A stretch of DNA of 64,000 nucleotides from Opisthocomus hoazin. Its lineage: Eukaryota > Chordata > Aves > Opisthocomiformes > Opisthocomidae. Within the stretch, counting starts at the first letter, position 1. Every line of letters starts with the position of its first letter. The stretch lies in NCBI RefSeq assembly GCF_030867145.1, contig NC_134415.1, forward strand, positions 8,720,417 through 8,784,416. Reading direction: 5' to 3'. The notes beneath the pieces were generated by a model. That model worked only from the letters and a program-made list of their open reading frames with translations. It was not told where the DNA came from and made no database searches. The translations under genes were made by a program, and so were the position numbers. Below, in pieces: positions 25,601 through 34,600 of the stretch.

Positions 25601-28600
25601 GCAAAACCAGGACACTTTTACCCTTTTTTTTGTATTTGATGGGACTGAGATTTGTTAAATGTGCATCACTTTTAACTATTAAAGAATGACAGCTATGTAG
25701 GGAAACCTACACAGCGAAATACCGACCCCATTCTGCTCTTCACTTCTGCTGTCCCCAGTCTGTAAATGCCACTGAGCTGGGACATGGTATGTGCCAGTCA
25801 GCAGCTTCTCTCTCCTCTCCCACCTTCGGTTTCCATGACAGCAGCACTACTTGTACCTCAATACCCAAGGAGAACAGAGAAGTGCCTAGCAAACATTTCC
25901 TCTCTGTGGCGTTTCCTGCTTGCTGGTCTTGCCGCAGCTTTCACCGCTGCCTGCTATGTATCTGGCTTCAGTTCCCGCACCGCAGCAGGCTCTTGGCTCG
26001 CTCTGGGCATGGCTGCAGGGTATGGCCCGGTGGACAGCGGTGGTTCACGCGTGTTTTAAGCAGGACATCAGTCAGAGAGGTTGACTGCACTGGGGATTCT
26101 GTAATGCTCCTGAGCCTGACTCTTCCCGGAATCAATCTTATTTTGCTGGGAAAGCAGGCAAGCTAGTTTTCCGCAAGCATTTCTGACTACTCCTGGAGTT
26201 CTTCTTTACCAACACTCACCCTGGAGCGTGGACCAAAGAGCCAGGTTGCCAGAGCTGCAGGGACAATAGCCACCGGTGTGGGTGGGCAGCAGAAGGCCCG
26301 GGGTTCAGGATGTGGTGACTTGCCCTGGTACGTCACTAGCCGTCCTATTAAAGCTGTGGTCTACTTGCCGCGGCCCTTTGGACCTCCGCTCCTTAGCTGC
26401 AAACCTAGCAGCAGAGTGTGAGGGGCTGGAATAGGGTGCAGACCTTCCTGGCTCCTGCACTGCTGTGAAAGGTCCTAGGAGGGCAGGAGCAGCTTCCCAC
26501 TTGGCCTCTCTCACACGGAGGAGAGAAGCCCGTCCTCGTGGTGTGGGTCTCTGCCAGGAGAGGGAGAGGGCAGGGCTCGTGAAGCAAGTGACTGCAAGGT
26601 GTTTTGCTCCCCTAAAAGCACACGGAGGTTTAACCCGTCTTCACTCCATTGGCTGTGCAAATCACTGTTGCAGAGCCAACTGCACAGAATTTACTTTGCG
26701 CTTCTTTCTTTGAAGTCAGTCCCATTTTTGGACATCTGCCTGCCTCTGTGATCAGACGCACAGCGATCCCTGTCGCCACGGCTCCCGGATTCCCTCCCTT
26801 CTTCCTGCGACAACCACCTCTGTGCTGAGTGTCCATCCCCCACAGCGACCCTCCCCACCCGACACAGTGGTCAGGTGCCTCACTCACTCTTCACACCGGA
26901 CTGGGCTCTTTCCCCTGCTCTGTCCACTTTTTTCTCTTGGGCTTAGGAATTGCTGTGATTTCACGCTTTGCATTTCATTCCTCGCCTCGTGCCCAAGCTC
27001 CCACTCACAGACCCTGCCGTGGTCACTCTGCCCATAGGCCGTGCTGCCACTCTGTCTCCCCTGTGCTGGCGCTAGGGAAGGCAGGATGTCCTGTTCCCCT
27101 CTGTGCTGCGTGTAACTGCTGACTGTTACCATCTGCTCTGTACTTCGGAAATAGCTGCACAGCAGGCAGCTGTAAAGAGATGCGAGGTCGCATCATGCTA
27201 GCTAGCATCTGATACAGGATGCTCTACAGCTAAGGCACAGCTGAAGGCTGAATTCTCTCGCTCCATCTGATACCAAGTGTCGTTCTTATGTGCTTTCATT
27301 GCTCTGAAAATCACACTTGTACAACAAGTTGTAGGAATTAGTTGCAGCCATCTTGGAAAGGGCTGGAACTGCTGCCATTACCTAGAAACCGCTGTACTGA
27401 TAAAATACAGGGATACACGTAGTACAGGATATACTGCTCAAAGAAGGAAAGAGAAGTCAGTCGCATTAGGTAGAGTAGCGTGACAACCCATGAAGTCCAT
27501 GCAAAGCAATGCTCTTGTCAGCTGCCCTTATGAATAATGATCTGTGTTTAAATCTCTTCCAGGGCTCATCTGTCTGTCAGGTGACAAGCATAGGAGTGAC
27601 TGTTATACTACTTTATACCTCACGAGCCTGTTACAACTTGTTCATCTTATCGTTTTCCCAAACCAAGAAAGTCAATTCTTTTGATTACGATTGGTACAAC
27701 GTATCAGATCAGGCAAGTATGAAAATATTTGCTAATGAGAAAAGCTCATTCTGCATGTGATGGCTGATTTCCTGAATGCTACGACAAGAGGAATTAATAT
27801 ATTAAAATCCTATTCTTTTTTCTTTTATTCAATGCACTAAGATTGTTTTGTGTCAGGAATACAAATTTCTGGTAATTTCAGCTTAAGAAGGGAAAAAAAT
27901 CCCAATACTAAAAGAAAGACGTGACCTCTAGCCAAATAATAATAAAAATACAATAATTTTATTTACCTTGATTTTACTGTAAAAAAACCCCCACCTTTTA
28001 TTAAAAAAGACAGGTGTTTTGTCCATTAGAAAGAGTCTACTGTACTTGGAGCAGCAGAAACACAGTGCTCAATTCCACTGAAATGCTGAGTTCTGAAGTC
28101 ATGATGACGTCTCCCGCAGCCATCCAGGGCTGTGGAGTGACTCACCTGAATTCTGCCATTAGCGTGATGCCTCCTTAGCGCGAGGAGAAGACTTTGATTC
28201 TTCCCAGCCTTTAATTGCAAGCGACAATTCAGACTGAAAACGAAGTGATGAAAACACTAGAGGAAACAGCAGGGGATTCTGTGCTGAGCGTTATGGAATT
28301 TGGGCACGCAGCCCCGTTCCCTACTTTGGGGCAGGTAGTGATGTCCCAGTGGCTTTCCAGCTTCGTCGAGGCTGGGCAAAATGGCAGGCCTGGGTCTGGA
28401 CCAGGACTACGTTTTCTTTGGCCTCAAAATCCCAGGCTTGTGATGTCTCCCACCCTCTCAGCAAGCACCTGTAGACCACAAGCAGCGTTCCCAGCCACGC
28501 AAGGGCTTTTCCTAGCTGGAGTGGCCAAGCAGACCTGGAGCCATTAACAATTTTCTGTGGAGCAGTAGATAAAACTGTAAATAAGAAGCAGGTGAGCAGT

Positions 28601-31600
28601 AGGGTAGGATGGCCCAGAGGACCTCGTTCAGAGTTAGCTGAGCAGGGTCTGTCAAGGGACTACTAATTAACCCTGCTGTGGTGTGGAGAAGAGGAGCGTA
28701 ACTAGGTGGTGCTGCTCAGTGTAATCAGAAGACACGGGTTTTCGGCCGAAGGGCAGTTGATTGTGATTCATCTCCTGCATCTAACGTTTTCCATCCTGGA
28801 GTGTTGCTGGTGCTGACTCCTTGCATGTGCTGACTCCCACAGTCGGGAGTAACAGGGCCTGGAACTTGGTGGCCAGAATATTTGGTCCTGTTTCCCCCGT
28901 GGAGGCAGAGGTTGTTCACGGGGAGCTTGCTGGAATGCTGTAGGCCTTAGGTCACTAGTACTGATTTTTGAACATCTCATCTGACTTGCGGCATCAGGGT
29001 TGCCTGGATGTGGGGGTAAACGATTTGAGCCATACGTAAAGTGCCTGGAACTAAGGAGAAGGTACTCAGTTTGGTACCAGAATCAAAAGACACTTTTAAA
29101 AGTACAGGCCAGTGTTTGTGCTGTGGTACGGCCTCAGGTCGCCTGTCAGAAACATAACCCTTCTCTCGTCTGGGCAAAACAAATGAAAGGACGGGATTTG
29201 CCCTCTGCAACTGTGGTGAACGGTGGAGGGGAAATCTAGAGACAAGTTCAAAGCTAATAGTAGAGTAAGAGCATGGTTATTCAGGCTAACAACGTGCACC
29301 AATTTGAGGGGATCCGAACCTGACTTTTTAAAAGCCATATTGCCAGCAATGCCCTTGAAGACCTGGGCATTGATTGTTCCTTTATGGATTATTCCCAGCT
29401 GGAAAAGGACTGGAAAACTAGTTTCTCATTACCTGGGTTTGATCACCTGATCAAGTGGTTGCTTGGCAGGCTCTTAGAGTGGGAAGAGCCCCGCGTTAAA
29501 CTTTGAGTTTGCTGAAGGAGAGATAGCAGGAGAAGAAGAGGGAGCAGGAAAGGTGGAAGGAAAGGGAAGGCATATACCTGGCAAGACAGCATATTGGGTT
29601 GTTTGGTGTGCCCTTAGTCATTAGCCAGGCTAATCTGGCATTACCAAATGGAATTTCTGACCATGTTGTCAAGCATTTCAGCTGCTTAAATGTAGATCTT
29701 CATAATGAGCTGCCATCTGTGTTTTTAAACACTTTTCTCTTTGACTTTTCAACAGGCAGATCTGAAATGTCAGCTGGGAGATGCAGGTTACATAGTGTTT
29801 GGTGTGATCCTTTTCGTCTGGGAGCTCTTGCCTACTTCCCTGGTTGTGTATTTCTTCCGTGTCCGAAACCCTACGAAAGACCTAGTAAGTGGAATTTGTT
29901 AGTGTAATCTCCAGGCAGGTCTGGAGGGCTCAGCTTCTCAAGGAGCTTTTTCTTCTTGACGTTTTGACTTCTCTGTTTCAATGTGTCCTTGGCAGAATAA
30001 AAGCAACCCAAACTTCCCACTTCTCGATGCTATGACCTCATGAGAGAAACTCATCATATTTACCCAGAAGGAAGACAACGTGTTTCTCAGAAAGTTTGCC
30101 TTAAAAATCAGGAACATTTTTAAATGTAGGGATGTCTTCCTTTTGGGTTAATACAGTGCTTTGCTGGAGTCAGTGGAAGAGGAGTTTGCTATCCAAAATC
30201 GGGACCTTTCATCACATGGCAGTGAAGGTGGCTGTGTGCCTACTGCTCAACGGCACGTATGAAGCCATAGATTGAGCTCGCTCAGCCCTGTGCCCATTGG
30301 GTTGTTTCCATGTCAAAGACCAATGGCCGTAATAAGCGCTTGCTGACATTTTTGTTTGCTGTTTCAGCAGAGCAGAGATTAAGGTGTGAGTTGTAAGGAT
30401 AATTCCCTGCAAGTATCCTTAGTATCTAAGTAGTTAATAGGTGGACAAGCATCTTTTCTCTAGCTGTAGGCAACGTCTCCAGGTTAGCGTAGGATGTGCT
30501 GGTTGGCAGGCACGCGGGGAACATCAGCCCTGCACTAGGATTACCGAGGTAGCGTCTCTGTTTCTGGAGGCCAAACCAAACCAAAGCCAACATTCCCCAG
30601 CAACGACGTGAACGGTAAATTCACAAGACAAGCAACTAATGGCATAACTTTTTAGAGAAGGCGATGGTTTTTATTCTTACATGCAGATTTCAGAGACAAT
30701 GATACAGCCAAGCCAAACAAGGAAGTAACGAATCCCCACCTGCATTAAGCCCTTCTTCCTGTTCACCTGCGATGCCTGATATCACAGTAGGAAACCCCAT
30801 GGACCCCAGTGTCCATCACCAAAAACATCTCAGCCCCGCTCCTACTTAGGAGTGAGCCAGGACAGCTGCAAAGAGAAGAAACATTTTAAAGTACAGTCCA
30901 GTGGTGCTGCTCTTCTAAAAAGCGACCACCGAGAGATCTCACTTTAAATAAAGTGAGTTTAGCAAGGATAGATGAGGTGGCCAAGTTTGGATAGTGTGGG
31001 AGAGAGTCACAAAAGAATGAAAATAAGGGACGTAGTCTAATCTCTCCTTTCAAAAAGCTGATCACGCAGAGACTCAGAATCCTGCTCAAACGGGAGTTTG
31101 AGAGCAAGAATGCCACAAGAGGGAGACCAAGGGCCAACTGTTACAGCCGTTCCGTGTCAAACGGTCCAGTGGCTGAAAATACTTGACTGAAAGCATGGGT
31201 TTGTATTAAAACAAAACCTCTTTTAGTTAAAAAATCTTAGTGACAACTCTGCTTTAGTAAAAATCCAAAATGTTCTTTATTTTTTAACAAGGAACAATCC
31301 CAAGAAATTGAATTTACGTTTCATTCAGGACTTGAGAAACAAAAAGTTTTGGGTAGAGACGGCCTGCGTTCAGCACCGTTCAAATGTAAAGCTCCACTCC
31401 GCAGCCGATGGCAGCCTGGAATGCGCTGGCTGCGTGCTTTGGTGCTGCCACGGGGTAGCTGCAGCGCGGTGTCCTTTGCCTTCCCGTCCCTTCAGCCAGA
31501 CAAATGCTGGAAATGGGGAGATGGCAGAGAGGGACCTGGTTTTAGTTCATCTTTGTCAAAGATATTGTCAAAGATATCTAAAAAATAAGGGGAGAATAAA

Positions 31601-34600
31601 CTGCCCTCGTGCTTAAGGCCAAGGAGAAGATGTCATCCTGGCTTAGCCACGGGTGCAGGGAACCCTGTTCCCTGGGGATGGAAGCAGTGGATCAGTGACA
31701 GGGGCTCAACTGGGCCCTGGATGTCCCTCTGTGCTGTTCCCAGAACCAAACCGACGTTTTGAATCCTGTATGTTTTCTGCTTTGACTCATAGGGAAATAA
31801 AAGCAAAATGCTTTGTAAGTGAAGGGGTTACATGTACACCCCTTTCCCTGTTCTATCAAAGGGCCCCTCCTTGGGATTTGACCCTCACAGCACTGTGGGG
31901 CAAATACTGAAATTGCTCAGGGAAGTCCTAAGGGGCTTTTCGGCTGTGGTTTCGTTACGCGGGGTGCCAGGCTTCAGCGCGATCAGTTCCTGAGGCGAGG
32001 GAGGGTTACAAACGTGGGAGCTAAAACCAAATCTCTAGGTGGTTCCCATCCTTCAGTTCCTCGGCTGCTTCCATCCTGCTCACCGCAGGTAAGGGCGCAA
32101 AGTGTCCAGGATGGAGAGGAGCACGGCAGGCAGGGTGAATGCGTGCTGGAGGGGGGGTTCAGAAAGGGGTCCTACCGCTCAGCGGGAAGGAAGGAGCGGG
32201 AACAGCCATTCTAATCAGTGGATCATCATTATGCTGGTGGAGAAAGAAAATGCAAAAAGTTTTCTGTTGTCTACAGCAAGTGTAAAATTGCCCGTTTGAT
32301 TTTGGAAGCCAAGAGGTAAGTCCGCAGCGACTCCTTTTAGAAGGCAGGCACCGAGCAGTTTACCTCTCTGTTGCAAGCACTGACTGCGGTTTCCCTTCCC
32401 TCAGGCCAACGCAGGAATGGTCCCAAGCCATGGCTTCAGTCCCAGGTCTTATTTCTTTGACAACCCTCGCAGATACGACAGTGATGATGATCTAGCGTGG
32501 AATATCGCACCGCAGGGGGCACAGGGCAGGTGAGATGATGCAGAATTACAGAATCACAGAATGTTCGGGGTTGGAAGGGACCTCTGGGGATCATCTGGTC
32601 CAACCCCCCTGCCAAAGCAGGGTCACCCAGAGCAGGCTGCACAGGACCGCATCCAGGTGGTTCTTGAATATCTCCAGAGAAGGAGACTCCACAACCTCCC
32701 TGGGCTGCAGTTTGTGCCCCTTGTCCTGTCGCTGGGCACCACTGAAAAGAGTCTGGCCCCATCCTCCTGACACCCACCCTTCAGATATTTACAGGCATTT
32801 ATAAGGTCCCCTCTCAGCCTTCTCTTCTCCAGGCTGAACAAGCCCAGCTCCCTCAGCCTTTCCTCGTAGGAGAGATGCTCCAGTCCCCTCATCATCCTCG
32901 TAGCCCTCCGCTGGACCCTCCCCAGTAGCTCCTCATCTTTCTTGAACTGGGAAGCCCAGAACTGGACACAGTACTCCAGATGGGGCCTCACTAGGGCAGT
33001 GTAGCAGGGGAGGAGAACCTCCCTCGCCCTGCTGGCCACACTCTTCTTGATGCATCCCAGGATCCCATTGGCCTTCTTGGCAACAAGGGCACGCGAGGGA
33101 ACTGCTTGCTTCCTGAAACAGAAACTGGAGGAGCAACAACTCTCACACGCTGCAGAAGACTAATCTGAATGGGTACTTTCACAGAATCACACAATCACAG
33201 AACAGTAGGGGTTGGAAGGGACCTCTGTGGGTCACCCAGTCCAACCCTCCTGCCGAAGCAGGGTCACCCCGAGCAGGCTGCACAGGACCTTGTCCAGGCG
33301 AGTCTTGAATATCTCCAGAGAAGGAGACTCCACAACCTCCCTGGGCAGCCTGTTCCAGGGCTCCGTCACCCTCAGAGGGAAGAAGTTCTTCCTCCTGTTC
33401 AGACGGAACTTCCTCTGCTTCAGTTTGTGCCCATTGCCTCTTGTCCTGTCGCTGGGCACTACTGAAAAGAGCTTGGCCCCATCCTCCTGACACCCACCCT
33501 TCAGATATTTGTAAGTATATATTAGGTCCCCTTGCAGCCTTCTCTTCTTCTGGCTGAACAAGCCCAGCTCCCTCAGCCTCTCCTCGTAGGAGAGATGTTC
33601 CAGTCCCCTCACCATCCTTGTAGCCCTCTGCTGGACTCTCTCCAGTAGCTCCTCATCTTTCTTGAACTGGGGAGCCCAGAACTGGACAGAGTACTCCAGA
33701 TGGGGCCTCACCAGGGCAGTGTAGAGGGGAAGGAGAACCTCTCTCGACCTGCTGGCCACACTCTTCTTGATGCACCCCAGGATCCCATTGGCTTTCTTGG
33801 CAGCCAGGGCACACTGCTGGCTCATGGTTAACCTGTCGTCCACCAGGACACCCAGGTCCCTCTCCGCAGAGCTGCTCTCCAGCAGGTCCACCCCAAGCCT
33901 GTACTGATGCATGGGGTTGTACCTCCCCAGGTGCAGGACCCTGCACTTGCCCTTGTTGAACCTCATCAGGTTCCTCTCTGCCCAACTTTCCGGTCTATCC
34001 AGGTCACGCTGAATGGCAGCACAGCCTGCTGGTGTATCCCTCACTCTTCCCAGTTTGGTGTCATCAGCAAACTTGCTGATGGTACATTCCAACTCTTCAT
34101 CCAGGTTGTTGATGAAGAAGTTAAACAAGGCTGGGCCCAGTACTGACCCTTGGGGGACACCACTAGTTACCAGCCTCCAACTAGACTCAGCGCCGCTGAT
34201 GACAACCCTCTGAGTTCTGCCATTCAACCAGTTCTCTGTCCACTTCACCGACCACTCATCCAGCCCATACTTCCTGAGCTTCCCTAGGAGGATGTTATGG
34301 GAGACTGTGTTGAAAGCCTTGCTGAAGTCGAGGTAGACAACATCCACGGCTCTCCCTTCGTCTACCCAGCCAGTCATGTCATCGTAGAAAGCTATCAGAT
34401 TGGTCAGGCATGATTTCCCCTTGGTGAATCCATGCTGACTACTCCTGATAACCTTCTTTTCCTCCACTTGCTTGATGATGGCCTCCAGGATAAGCTGCTC
34501 CATCACCTTTCCCGGGATGGAGGTGAGGCTGACCGGCCTGTAGTTCCCTGGGTCCTCCTTCTTGCCCTTTTTGAAGACTGGAGTGACATTGGCCTTTCTC

